Assembly (NCBI GenBank): GCA_003139095.1
Contig: PLHW01000015.1
Span: 1 to 37,960, forward strand
Direction of reading: 5' to 3'
Source of the DNA: Acidobacteriaceae bacterium
GTDB taxonomy: Bacteria > Acidobacteriota > Terriglobia > Terriglobales > Acidobacteriaceae
DNA length: 37,960 nucleotides
Shown here: piece by piece, positions 8,448 to 16,365 of the stretch
Layout of the letters: every line of letters begins with the position of its first letter
Numbering within the stretch: position 1 is the stretch's first letter
Made by a program: the position numbers and the translations under genes
The notes under the pieces: model-generated
The model's database searches: none
Seen by the model: only the letters and a program-made list of their open reading frames with translations
What the model was told of the DNA's origin: nothing

Positions 8448-8796
8448 TTCGCCGTGGATGCGAGGTGCACCCCAAGTTGGATTCTCCGCGACCATCTGGA
8501 AGATCAAGTCCCGCATTTGTTTGGAGATTCTCCGGCTGCCGCCGATTCGTTTTCGCACTTTGCAGACCATCGCCCAATACAGTTTGAACCCAGCCTGATG
8601 CCACCGAACCACCGTCTCGGGGAGGACGAGAAGAAGCGACTTTTCCCAGTCGGCCCAGAAACTGCGCGCCACGACCCAAAAGAGTTTGTTGGCGGAGGGT
8701 GAGGTTCTCCAGCATCAGACTGCGGTGGGTGCGAAAAATGCGAAGAACGGCTCCGAACCAGAGCCCAAAGAGGTCGAACAAGGTGGAGAAAGTTAT
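8448..8796 (-). pseudogene. integrase-type transposase remnant (frameshift, internal and 3' deletion)
   Basis: On the minus strand one frame reads FSTLFDLFGLWFGAVLRIF then LMLENLTLRQQ. The matching continuation NKLFWVVARSFWADWEKSLL then ETVVRWHQAGFKLYW and MVAENPTWGAPRIHGE is in another frame. About 20 codons are missing at the switch near 8690. The homology stops at HGE; the catalytic DDE core is gone. It is a cousin of, not a duplicate of, the intact transposase at the left of the window. It lies 67 bases after the HdrA-like gene and marks where the electron-transfer operon meets mobile DNA. Confidence 0.75.
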
Positions 8797-8942
8797 AGCA
8801 GATCGGATTTTGATCTTGTTGATTTCAAAGGCGGACGGAATTATGACGAGGCACACTTTGAAAGCACCAGGGGTCATCAGAGATCAACAGTTCTCAACGA
8901 GCAGCCTGCAACAGGTTCAACATCAATCACTTGGGAGCCTCA

Positions 8943-9042
8943 GAAATCTACAGATTTCAATAGGGGCTTGAATCTGGTTCGGGACCAGGTTCCCTACCGC
9001 TTCACTCTGTTCGGGAAAAAACTTCACCGCAAACTTCACCGC
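8943..9042. repeat. two short hairpins and a 12-bp tandem repeat upstream of the tRNA fragment
   Basis: The stretch from 8797 to 9124 has no gene I can support. It contains a perfect 6-bp stem (GAAATC-TACA-GATTTC), a 9-bp stem with one non-Watson-Crick position around TCGGG (8970-8992), and AAACTTCACCGC repeated twice head to tail (9019-9042). Such small repeats beside a tRNA-derived site could be arm-type sites for an integrase, but this is a guess and they may be chance. Confidence 0.3.
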
Positions 9043-9124
9043 AACAAGCGACGAAACGGCTCCAAAACGTACTTTTCGCTCCAGCTATGTCTCTGAAAAG
9101 ACAGCCTCGCATGCCCGAACAGGG

Positions 9125-9172
<48 letters not shown>

Positions 9173-9190
9173 TTCTTTTCATTCTTTTCA

Positions 9191-9258
9191 TGTCCGTTCC
9201 GGAGACATGGGTAACAGAACGTTCCGGAGACATAGGTTACACTTTTGGCCCGAAGGGG
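9191..9258. repeat. IS481 terminal inverted repeat (left in window)
   Basis: This matches the reverse complement of the right terminal repeat except for one extra G near the tip and one missing C near the inner end. The stop codon of the transposase frame lies inside it. Internal 22-bp units occupy 9195-9216 and 9220-9241, differing at two positions. Confidence 0.85.
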
Positions 9259-10408
9259 TTCTCCAGGGGCTGCAAGGTTTTTTCCTCCAGATCAATATAG
9301 CCGAGATCGTACTCCATAAAACTCACCAGCCAGATGCCGTGGTCGACTTCTTTGACGCCGACGGCCTGTCCCGCAAGGGAAACGCTGAGATTGATCTTCT
9401 TGTTGTACAAGCAAAGACGTCCGCAGCTGGTGACCACGACGGTGCGGTCGTGGAACGGGTAGTGCGGTTCGGGGATGCCTCGATAGGGGCGGCAAGAAGC
9501 CGAGTAGACCTCGGCGGGGCATTTCATGCCGAGAGCTTCATGGGGTCTTTCGTGATTGAACTCCTCCAGGAAAGCATCGAACTTGGCTTGCTGCTGCAGG
9601 ATGTTGGCGCCCGCCGGACGAGTGGCTTCTTTCTTCAGAGTCAGATGCATGCGTTCATGACGACCGTTCTGCTGCGGATGGCCAGGACGAATCCGCTCAA
9701 TCGAGATGCCTAACCGCAGCCACCACACCGAAAGCTTGGAGAGCTGAAACAGGCCATGCGGAGAGGCGAAGGGGACACCGTTATCAGAGCGGATGGCCCG
9801 CGGCAAGCCGCGTTCGTGGAACAGGCGCTCAAAGGCGGGAAAGGCGAGTTCTTCGGATTGGATTCCAGCGCTTCACACAGCAGCAGGTAGCGCGAGCAGT
9901 AGTCAGTGACGGTCAGCGGATAGCAATAGCGTTTGTCGCTCAACTGAAACTCGCCCTTGTAATCGGTGCACCAGAGATCGTTGGGATGCAAACCGTCGGA
10001 TAAGGGCGTTCCCTCAGCCCGATGGCGGCGCCGATTCATGGGCGTGACCAACCCATGGCGATCGAGCACGGCGTGAATAGTAGAAGCGGCGGGAGTCTTG
10101 ATGGCATGCGGGAGGCACCGCAGGAGGCGCTCCCGGATCTTGCGTGCGCCCCAGTGCGGTTTCTCCCGCTTGGCGTTCACGATGGCCGCTTCCACCGGCG
10201 CGGGTAACTGGTTGGCATAGCGGAAGGGCCGGCGAACTCGGTCACTCAACCCTTCCAGCCCACATTGCTGGTAACGCTCAAAGATTTTGTAGCCGGTCTT
10301 GCGCGAGATCCCGAACTCCCGGCACAGCGAAGCCATCGCCTCCCCGTCCTTGAGCCGGATCACAAACCTCATTCGTTCGTCCATCACAGAACGCTCCTTC
10401 CATGGCAT
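9237..10408 (-). pseudogene. IS481-family transposase, frameshifted
   Basis: The first part starts at MPWKERSVMDERMRFVIR, preceded directly by AGAGGAG. It carries the helix-turn-helix (MASLCREFGISRKTGYKIFERY) and the first catalytic Asp (LWCTDYKGEF). After CEALESNP the frame is lost. The missing sequence resumes in another frame with RAIRSDNGVPF (second Asp) and QQNGRHERMHLTLKKEA (Glu), and ends VNP-type as ENPFGPKV inside the terminal repeat. One deleted base near 9855 explains the break. Restoring it would give a protein of about 390 residues with a full DDE triad, so inactivation is recent. Confidence 0.85.
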
Positions 10409-10419
10409 CTCCTCTCCGC

Positions 10420-10487
10420 CCCCTTCGGGCCGAAAAGTGTAACCTATGTCTCCGGAACGTTCTGTTACCCATGTCTCGGAACGGACA
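10420..10487. repeat. IS481 terminal inverted repeat (right in window)
   Basis: This is the partner of the left terminal repeat and carries the same doubled 22-bp unit in inverse orientation. The outer unit has lost one G of the GG pair after CGTTCC. Confidence 0.85.
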
Positions 10488-10642
10488 TCTACAACTTCCA
10501 AAACCTCAAAATAAAACTTCGCCGCATTTGAAAATAATTTGTGAAGTTGCCTGGCCGCAAAGCCGGCGTCCCTTCTAAGCTTTCCTCACGAAAACGCCAT
10601 GTTTCCCTGACTAGCGGCCCGAACGGCGAAGAAGATAGCTGG

Positions 10643-10684
10643 TTGACAACGCAGGGGTGGGGCACTAGCATGCCAACCGGTTGG
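10643..10684 (+). promoter_or_regulatory. sigma70-like promoter with a palindromic operator
   Basis: TTGACA (10643-10648) and TAGCAT (10666-10671) are separated by 17 bases. The perfect 12-bp palindrome CCAACCGGTTGG begins one base later, covering the expected transcription start. Palindromes of this kind are typical operators for TetR-family repressors. No regulator gene is present. The promoter points at the broken SnoaL-like gene, the LivG tail and livF, so it would have driven the operon whose remains follow. Confidence 0.5.
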
Positions 10685-10753
10685 TAGAATCCTATTTCCC
10701 CCAACGACCGATGGTCTTGCCTCACAAGGACCGATACTTTTTGACTCACTCCC

Positions 10754-10904
10754 ATGACTGACACTTTCGAAACTCAACGCGAGGAACTGGCGCTGCTGCT
10801 GGATGAGGCGGCGTGCCGGCGAGTACTTTCGCAATATGGGCCCAGCCTGGACTGACGAAATCCAGAGGCTCTGGCGAGCACGGTGTGGCCCGACGCGGTG
10901 TCGC
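10754..10904 (+). pseudogene. SnoaL-like (NTF2-fold) protein N-terminus with an in-frame stop
   Basis: An ATG opens MTDTFETQREELALLLDEAA, then CRRVLSQYGPSLD and a TGA at 10853. Reading through it, the frame continues RNPEALASTVWPDAVSQDP. The 'DEAACRRVL-YGPALDW--LE-VFWPDA' pattern is the start of SnoaL-like polyketide-cyclase/NTF2-fold proteins, in which the stop position is normally Trp. The fragment ends where LivG-like codons begin in another frame. It is therefore doubly broken: a nonsense mutation and a deletion that removed its C-terminal two thirds together with the front of livG. Confidence 0.6.
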
Positions 10905-11126
10905 AAGATCCGCGATAGCGGCATCGCGGTGCTCATGATCGAACACCTGATGCAGGCGATCATGAGTCTTTCGGATCGCATCGTGGTGCTGAACCTGGGA
11001 TGCAAACTGGCGGAAGGCCGACCGGATGAGGTGGTGCACAATCCGGCTGTCGTGGAATGCTACCTGGGCTTTCCCGATGCGGTTCATAAATTGACCCTGG
11101 CTAGCAAGTTGACGTGGAGGAAATGA
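10905..11126 (+). pseudogene. livG: livG fragment: C-terminal ~73 codons of a branched-chain amino-acid ABC ATPase
   Basis: The frame reads IRDSGIAVLMIEHLMQAIM, then LSDRIVVLNLG, KLAEGRPDEV and VVECYLG. This is the H-loop region and tail of LivG (switch histidine in IEH). Walker A, the signature motif and Walker B are missing. The codons upstream belong to the SnoaL-like scrap in a different frame. The stop codon TGA overlaps the ATGATG start of livF, as in intact liv operons, so the livG-livF junction is original and only the front has been deleted. Confidence 0.75.
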
Positions 11127-11839
11127 TGGACCCGGTTCTTCAACTGGAGAGCGTCGAGTCTGGATACGGTGAAGTCCAGGTCCTGTGGGGCATTTCGTTC
11201 GAGGTTGAGCGGGGGAGTTTTACCACCATCCTTGGTACGAATGGCGCCGGCAAAACCACCACCCTGCGCACCATCATGGGCAGTCTGCGGGCATGGAAAG
11301 GGCGCGTACTGCTACACGGAGAAGACATCACGCGGCTTTCACCGCATGCCAAAGCCGATCGCGGTCTGGTGCTGGTGCCCGAGGGCCGGCAGCTTTTCCC
11401 GGACATGTCAGTGCGAGAGAACCTGGAGATGGGCGGGTACTCGAAGCGCGCCCGCAAGCGACAGAAACAGAACATGGAACGCGTCTATGACATGTTCCCG
11501 CGCCTGCAAGAACGCCACCAGCAAAAGTCTTCCACGCTCTCCGGCGGAGAGCAGCAGATGCTGGCCATGGGCCGCGGCTTGATGCAGGAAGCGGAGGTGC
11601 TGATGATCGACGAGCTCTCGCTCGGCCTGGCCCCGGTGGCGGCGCAACAACTCTTTCTGACCTTGAGCAGCCTGCGGAAAGAGGGTCTCACGGTCGTCCT
11701 GGTAGAACAGAATGTGCACCTGGCGCTGGCGATCAGCGACTACACCTACGTGTTTGCCGAAGGTCGAATCAGCATCCGCGGCGATTCGGACGACGTGGCA
11801 AGAATGGATGAAGTGCGACGCGCGTACCTTGGACTCTAA
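11126..11839 (+). CDS. livF: branched-chain amino-acid ABC transporter ATP-binding protein LivF
   Basis: This encodes 237 residues, the usual LivF length. GGAGG five bases upstream favours the second of two adjacent ATGs. Walker A GTNGAGKT (37-44), signature LSGG (138-141), Walker B VLMIDE (158-163) and the H-loop region VEQNVH are all present, so it should be a competent ATPase. LivF works with LivG, two permeases (LivH, LivM) and a periplasmic binding protein to import Leu/Ile/Val or related substrates. Here only a LivG tail remains beside it and no permease is in the window, so it is an orphan unless it serves a transporter encoded elsewhere. Confidence 0.85.
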   Translation: MDPVLQLESVESGYGEVQVLWGISFEVERGSFTTILGTNGAGKTTTLRTIMGSLRAWKGRVLLHGEDITRLSPHAKADRGLVLVPEGRQLFPDMSVRENLEMGGYSKRARKRQKQNMERVYDMFPRLQERHQQKSSTLSGGEQQMLAMGRGLMQEAEVLMIDELSLGLAPVAAQQLFLTLSSLRKEGLTVVLVEQNVHLALAISDYTYVFAEGRISIRGDSDDVARMDEVRRAYLGL

Positions 11840-12195
11840 GAGCGAGCGATTTCCCAGCCGAGGCGGTGCCCTTAGTGACACGACGACGCACGCAATCAAC
11901 CTGGACGAAAGGACGAAAGCTGGTTTTACAAACGGCTGCATGCAGATATTGGCGAAATCAGACTTTGCGCCGCCTGCGAATTTGCTGGTGAACTGGCGAA
12001 GTCACGCTGGCTGCGGATTCAATCTGTCAACCGTGTGTTTGCTCTGACATTTACAAGAGTCCCGTCGGTTCGTGATCTCTTCTCGATGCCCAGATCGAGC
12101 ACCGTCTCGATCTCCATCGGCTTCCTGGGAAGGAATCGAAGAAGCGCTGCTGGCCAGCCCGTACAACGAAAACGCCATGTGGCAGCAGCGGCATT
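11840..12195. other. non-coding / decayed stretch after livF
   Basis: No gene can be supported here. One plus-strand frame ends, at 12224, with SWEGIEEALLASPYNENAMW then QQRHFIQGKLGR and TGA. It reads like the tail of a real protein but has no start and no recognisable family. The remainder shows no conserved motif, RNA gene or clear terminator. Confidence 0.4.
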
Positions 12196-12483
12196 TCATT
12201 CAGGGAAAACTCGGCCGTTGATCGCATGTCTCTCTGGCAGTCCTTGCAAGACAGCCCGCTTGCGGGCCCTTCTCTCGATATGGTCTTGGTACCAGTCCAA
12301 GAGCGTGCACGCTTCGCGTATGAGGCAGTCGTACACATGCTCCGGCGTCAGTTGGCTCGGCGGCAGAGATAGGACGGTACTTATCGGAACGTGATTTGAA
12401 ATTCTCGTGACTGCCAAGAACGCAATGAGTTCGGCGTCAGACTTCGGTTCCTTCTTCGCTAGACTGTGGAATGGATGCTCCAT
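12196..12483 (-). CDS. small hypothetical protein
   Basis: This encodes 95 residues beginning MEHPFHSLAKKEPKSDAELI. The composition is balanced, with an acidic-hydrophobic helix (DCLIREACTLLDWYQDHIER) followed by a basic stretch (RARKRAVLQG). There is no signal peptide or membrane segment, and I recognise no family. There is no clear ribosome binding site before the ATG. The decayed plus-strand tail described next door overlaps its 3' end. It could be a real orphan gene or a chance frame in mobile debris. Confidence 0.35.
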   Translation of the reverse strand: MEHPFHSLAKKEPKSDAELIAFLAVTRISNHVPISTVLSLPPSQLTPEHVYDCLIREACTLLDWYQDHIERRARKRAVLQGLPERHAINGRVFPE

Positions 12484-12976
12484 CGCAACACCGCTTTAAG
12501 AAAAAATGGTGCAGCCTCAACTGCTGCGCCGTGATTGGGAGCAAAGGAACCCGGGCGACCGCTTGGGGTCCCTAGCTCGTTTTGCGGGTTAATTTACAAC
12601 GGCGCCAATCCAGAAATCTGTTCAAAATTGCACAGTCTCGAAATCAAGGGCATTCCGGGGCTCCTTCTCCATCCATAGGTGTCATCTGCATTTTGAGGGT
12701 TTCAGAGTTGCGTGCGCCCTCGTCAGTCCGGCCCTTCCATCTTGCCCGACGCGGTAGTGACCAGCACGCCGATTACGTTCTCGTTCAGCACATCCAGCAT
12801 TTTCTTCGCCTGCTCGAACGTGATTCCGTTCGACAGTTCGAAGCCAACCTAAACGCCCCTAAGCGCGGAAATCGTGTCATGATAAGGCCGAACTTCGACT
12901 ATGATCGACCCGGCCTGCCGGCCAATCCCAAAACCAATACTTGCTCTTTCGATCTTAGTTGCCGCCATATTCGGAC
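12484..12976. other. decayed stretch with one minus-strand gene tail
   Basis: The only protein-like piece is on the minus strand at 12723-12848, 41 residues ending in TGA: GFELSNGITFEQAKKMLDVL, NENVIGVLVTTASGKMEGPD. It is preceded directly by an in-frame TAG and has no start codon, so it is the broken C-terminus of an unidentified protein. The rest of the stretch shows no convincing coding frame, RNA gene or repeat. Confidence 0.4.
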
Positions 12977-13224
12977 CCGTTGCGCCAACGACTGAAAAAA
13001 CGCGGCATCGAGTTGATCGCGCCTTACCGGGAGAATCGCCAGGAAAGGCGGTTTGAGGATGGTCGAAAACGCGGCGCTACAAGCGGCGTTGGATCGTCGA
13101 GCGAACCAACTCCTGGCTGGGTCAGTTCCGCCGCTTGCTCGTGCGTCATGAGCATTTGCTCTCCAGCTATCGCGCCTTTTTCTACCTTGCCTGCTTCTGG
13201 ATTACCCTGAGACACTGTTTATGA
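12977..13224 (+). pseudogene. IS5-family transposase C-terminus, frameshifted
   Basis: One frame reads LRQRLKKRGIELIAPYRENR then FEDGRKR. After a frame change near 13070 it continues RYKRRWIVERTNSWLGQFRR, HEHLLSSYRAFFYLACFWIT and LRHCL, ending in TGA. The YKRRWxVERTxxWL segment carries the catalytic Glu region of IS5/IS4-type DDE transposases. The front two thirds are missing and no terminal repeats are evident. Confidence 0.8.
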
Positions 13225-13395
13225 AATACGGTCTAGTATCAACCCGAGTTACTTGGCCCGCGTGTCACGTCGTTCGCGGACAATCATCACATCGACCGGT
13301 GACCGCTGTTGCTGATTTGACCCGACTCTGATGCTTTACTTAGGCGGTCGCACGAAAAAGGCGGGCACTGATCGTCAGGCCATACGGGTATCCGA

Positions 13396-13782
13396 ATGGA
13401 ATTACTAGATTGGTCCAAGTCTAACTTCGAGTACGGCCGCAAGGTTCTGAGTTCCGGGCTCGATGGTGCGCGTTCCGGTCGCGAAGCTTTTCTGAATGGC
13501 GGGGCACTGATTCCGCTTCTGAGCGATTCACTTTGCCGTTCTTGGAAGCCAGCCGTGATTGGAGCATGCCTGGGCATGATGGGTGGTTATCGGGCCAATG
13601 GGAATAAATCAGCGGGCAGAGCGCTAGTGTATGGCGTCCTCGGCGGAGCAATTGGTTTTACGGCCGGGGTAGGATGGAAAAACCGCCGCCTGGCCGCGAG
13701 CGTTGCTCATGAAGCGCACAAGGAAATCGACCGGGTGCGCGACGAGCATTGGCTGGAAAAAAATCCTATCGATTACGCGTAG
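13396..13782 (+). CDS. small hypothetical membrane protein
   Basis: This encodes 128 residues. An N-terminal soluble part (MELLDWSKSNFEYGRKVLSS) is followed by two glycine-rich hydrophobic segments, AVIGACLGMMGGY near residue 53 and VYGVLGGAIGFTAGVGW near residue 78. A charged tail (EAHKEIDRVRDEHWLEKNPI) ends the protein. Two glycine-zipper-like helices suggest insertion in a membrane. No family is recognised. The start has no strong ribosome binding site. It stands alone on the plus strand between IS debris and the etf operon, followed by a terminator-like hairpin. Confidence 0.6.
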   Translation: MELLDWSKSNFEYGRKVLSSGLDGARSGREAFLNGGALIPLLSDSLCRSWKPAVIGACLGMMGGYRANGNKSAGRALVYGVLGGAIGFTAGVGWKNRRLAASVAHEAHKEIDRVRDEHWLEKNPIDYA

Positions 13783-13796
13783 CCACAACGATCAAG

Positions 13797-13825
13797 GCAA
13801 TGCTTCGGCTGTGCGTTTTTTCTTT
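13797..13825 (+). terminator. probable intrinsic terminator
   Basis: GCAATGC and GCTGTGC face each other around a TTCG tetraloop (two mismatches inside the stem). The hairpin is followed by GTTTTTTCTTTT. It lies 14 bases after the stop codon of the small membrane-protein gene. Confidence 0.5.
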
Positions 13826-13826
13826 T

Positions 13827-14151
13827 CGCGGGAATCTGAGAACGAGCGCGCTTCTCCCTGGTAGTGTCTCTCGTAGACAGGTGGCTGTAGTGACGACACA
13901 CGAAGAAGGACGGGCGTACGCGATGCTTCCAGTCCCGTTTGCCGCTGCCCGTCTGCCCTTTCAGGCCTCACGTGATCCTGGCCGCCTTGTCGAGGCCGTC
14001 ATTGTGAAGCGAACGCTTTTGAGAATGCCAAGGCCGCCATCGCGTTTTTTTCGTCTGGCTGATTGAAAGAACCGAGCCACGGGTCCCATAGCAGTGCAAA
14101 TCGCCGTATTGAACCAAACGTCTTCTAGCTCCACAGCGACGCTGGGACTTT
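13827..14151. other. intergenic region ahead of the etfD operon
   Basis: No gene can be supported. The promoter of the large plus-strand operon is expected here, but I see only weak hexamers and cannot place it. The last bases carry GGGA five bases before the etfD ATG as a modest ribosome binding site. Confidence 0.4.
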
Positions 14152-16314
14152 ATGGTAGAAAGCATCCAATCCGTCCCGCACGTCTCTTCCTTGTTAGTGC
14201 AAGCCAGGATTCTGTTGCTGCTCATTCATGTCCTAGGTACGGCGTGCTTCGTATACATCATCGCCAGGCGATTAGTGCCGCTTTTTAAAGCGCAACGTGA
14301 TTTTCGCTTTGACCGCCCCTGGCAACGCCTTGGAAGAGTCGGGAAATTCTGGATGGGCCAGTGGAAGCACCCCCGCTATCCGGGCGCGGGAGTCATGCAC
14401 ATCCTGATTTTTGCGGGCTTCATTCTGCTCGCGACGCGCGCCTTCGCTCTCGTTCTTGGTCTGGCTGACACGGTCGCTGTCCCGGCGAACATCGGGCACA
14501 TCTACGACATTGTCAAAGACTACGCTACCACCATCGTCTTCGTGTGCATGTTGGTCGCGATGATCCGTCGGCTTGTGATCAAGCCCGCGCGCTACGCCGT
14601 GCCGGAAAGATACGGCAAAGGACATCCAGCCGATGCTATCTTCCTTCTAGCGCTCATTGCGTTGCTGATGGTGGGCGACAGCTTGTTTGCCGCCAGCAAG
14701 GCTGCGTTTCAGACTCGGCTCGGGCAGCCGGAAGAATTTCTCGCGGTATTGTCGCTGCCCTGGATGTTCAAGGGTGTTCTCGTCCCGGCATCTTTATCGT
14801 CGTTACAGCACATTCATTTTGCCGGCTACCTTCTGCATGATGTGACCTTCTTCTTTCTGCTTTGTTACCGGCCCTTCGGCATTCAGTTCCACGTGGAGAC
14901 GTCCTTATTTACTGTCTTCTTCTCGAAGCTCGACCGTGGAACTCTCAAGCCGGTGCGATGGGGCGTCCCCGACGAGCAACTCGAGCAGGTGAAGTCTTTC
15001 GGCGTAAAGACCTTCGAAGACTTCACGTGGAAGCACATGCTTGATTTCTACTCCTGCGCCGACTGCGGCCGCTGTTCGGACAACTGTCCGGCGAACGCAG
15101 CCGGCCGGCCGCTCTCGCCGAGGTTCCTCACGATCAAGGCCCGCGACTACGCATTCCAGCACTATCCCATGTTTGGAAAAGCGAGGTTCGGCAACTCGGG
15201 GAATGGCAAGCCGCTGATCGGGAATTTGTATTCGGAGGATGAAGTCTGGTCCTGCACCACGTGCGGCGCCTGTGAAGAAGAATGCCCGCTGCTGGTGGAG
15301 TACATAGACAAGATTGTCGATTTACGGCGCGGCATGGTCGACGACGGTAATGTACCCCAATCCCTGCAAAAGCCATTGAAGGCGCTCGAGAGCCGCGGCA
15401 ACCCCTACGGCAAGAGCGAGAAGAAGCGAGTGGATTGGAGCAAAGCGAAAGATTTCCAGACGATGTGCGAGGTCAAAGTCCTCGACGGAAGACATGCAGA
15501 CGGAGTGGCCACCGCGGACACTCTTTACTTTGTCGACAGCATCACCGCGTTTGACGACCGCATGCAGTCGATTGGGCGCGCCACGGCGAAAATTCTGGAC
15601 CATGTCGGCACGAATTTCGGGATCCTCGGCGCGGCGGAGAGAGACAGCGGCCACGAGGTTCGGCGCTTCGGAGAAGAGACGCTGTTCATGGCTCTGCGCG
15701 ACCACAACGTCGAGGCCATCAAAAACTCGGGTGTCCAGCGCATAGTTACCGCCGACCCTCACGCTTACAACGCGCTCAAACACGACTATAAAGATGTGCC
15801 GCCAGTCGAGCACATCAGCCAGTTCATCGCCCGTGAAGTGAAGGCCGGAAAAATCAGTTTCAAGCCCGTTAAAGACGAGAAAAACGTCTACACCTATCAC
15901 GATCCTTGTTATCTCGGGCGGCATAACCAGGTCTATGACGAGCCGCGTGACGTGCTTGACGCGATCCCCGGCCTGAATCGAGTGGAAATGAAGCGCTGCC
16001 GAGACCGCTCGTTCTGCTGCGGTGGTGGCGGGTTGATGCTGTTCTACGAGCCGAAAGAAGAGGAACGAATCGGCGTGAAAAGAGTCCGGATGGCCGCCGA
16101 AGCCGGAGCCAACGTGATCGTGACGGCATGTCCGTTCTGCATGGTCAATATGGAAGACGCCATCAAGGTCGCGGGATTCGAAGGAAAGATGACAGCGATT
16201 GACCTGACAGAGTTGGTCGATCAGCAGATCGCAGGCGACGTGCAGGCTGATACGGATGAGCGCAATGAGGTTGAGGTCCAGCCGGATGAGCCGGTTCTGA
16301 TGCCGTGGTATTGA
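14152..16314 (+). CDS. etfD: membrane FeS oxidoreductase EtfD (ETF:quinone link)
   Basis: This encodes 720 residues. The N-terminal third is membrane-embedded with about five or six helices (for example ARILLLLIHVLGTACFVYII, VMHILIFAGFILLATRAFAL, AIFLLALIALLMVG), like the NarI-type cytochrome b domain. Two 4Fe-4S motifs follow: CADCGRCSDNCP (Cys302-312) and CTTCGACEEECP (Cys368-378). A complete CCG domain comes last: Cys586, Cys622-Cys623, Cys660 and Cys663. This architecture is that of EtfD, the membrane partner that passes electrons from ETF to menaquinone in bacteria lacking classical ETF-QO. It is the first gene of a 21-kb plus-strand run; etfB and etfA follow directly, which supports the assignment. 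Confidence 0.9.
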   Translation: MVESIQSVPHVSSLLVQARILLLLIHVLGTACFVYIIARRLVPLFKAQRDFRFDRPWQRLGRVGKFWMGQWKHPRYPGAGVMHILIFAGFILLATRAFALVLGLADTVAVPANIGHIYDIVKDYATTIVFVCMLVAMIRRLVIKPARYAVPERYGKGHPADAIFLLALIALLMVGDSLFAASKAAFQTRLGQPEEFLAVLSLPWMFKGVLVPASLSSLQHIHFAGYLLHDVTFFFLLCYRPFGIQFHVETSLFTVFFSKLDRGTLKPVRWGVPDEQLEQVKSFGVKTFEDFTWKHMLDFYSCADCGRCSDNCPANAAGRPLSPRFLTIKARDYAFQHYPMFGKARFGNSGNGKPLIGNLYSEDEVWSCTTCGACEEECPLLVEYIDKIVDLRRGMVDDGNVPQSLQKPLKALESRGNPYGKSEKKRVDWSKAKDFQTMCEVKVLDGRHADGVATADTLYFVDSITAFDDRMQSIGRATAKILDHVGTNFGILGAAERDSGHEVRRFGEETLFMALRDHNVEAIKNSGVQRIVTADPHAYNALKHDYKDVPPVEHISQFIAREVKAGKISFKPVKDEKNVYTYHDPCYLGRHNQVYDEPRDVLDAIPGLNRVEMKRCRDRSFCCGGGGLMLFYEPKEEERIGVKRVRMAAEAGANVIVTACPFCMVNMEDAIKVAGFEGKMTAIDLTELVDQQIAGDVQADTDERNEVEVQPDEPVLMPWY

Positions 16315-16330
16315 GATTTCCGGATTTTGC

Positions 16331-16346
16331 GGCGGCCAAGGCCGCC
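16331..16346 (+). promoter_or_regulatory. perfect palindrome in the etfD-etfB gap
   Basis: GGCGGCC-AA-GGCCGCC can form a GC-only hairpin ten bases ahead of the etfB ribosome binding site (GGAGG). It might stabilise or process the message between etfD and etfB. There is no T-run, so it is not a normal terminator. Confidence 0.3.
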
Positions 16347-16365
16347 AAGGTTTGTGGAGGTGAAC

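Larger units (their letters stand above)
9191..10487 (-). mobile_element. IS481-family insertion sequence, 1,297 bp, inactive
   Basis: The element is bounded by TGTCCGTTCC...GGAACGGACA with terminal inverted repeats of about 68 bp that differ by one deleted and one inserted base. Each terminal repeat is itself built from two copies of a 22-bp unit (starting CGTTCCGGAGACAT) spaced 25 bp apart, like a double transposase-binding site. The single transposase gene is broken by a frameshift. I see no convincing target-site duplication: TTTTCA stands on the left and TCTACA on the right. It sits 18 bases beyond the tRNA-Asn fragment, separated by a doubled ATTCTTTTC. Confidence 0.85.

Noticed and set aside
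12582-12995. Plus-strand 137-residue frame
   Set aside because: It has Ser/Arg-rich chance composition and no ribosome binding site, and a more protein-like fragment runs on the opposite strand.
13024-13215. Minus-strand 63-residue frame
   Set aside because: It is the complement of the IS5 transposase tail.
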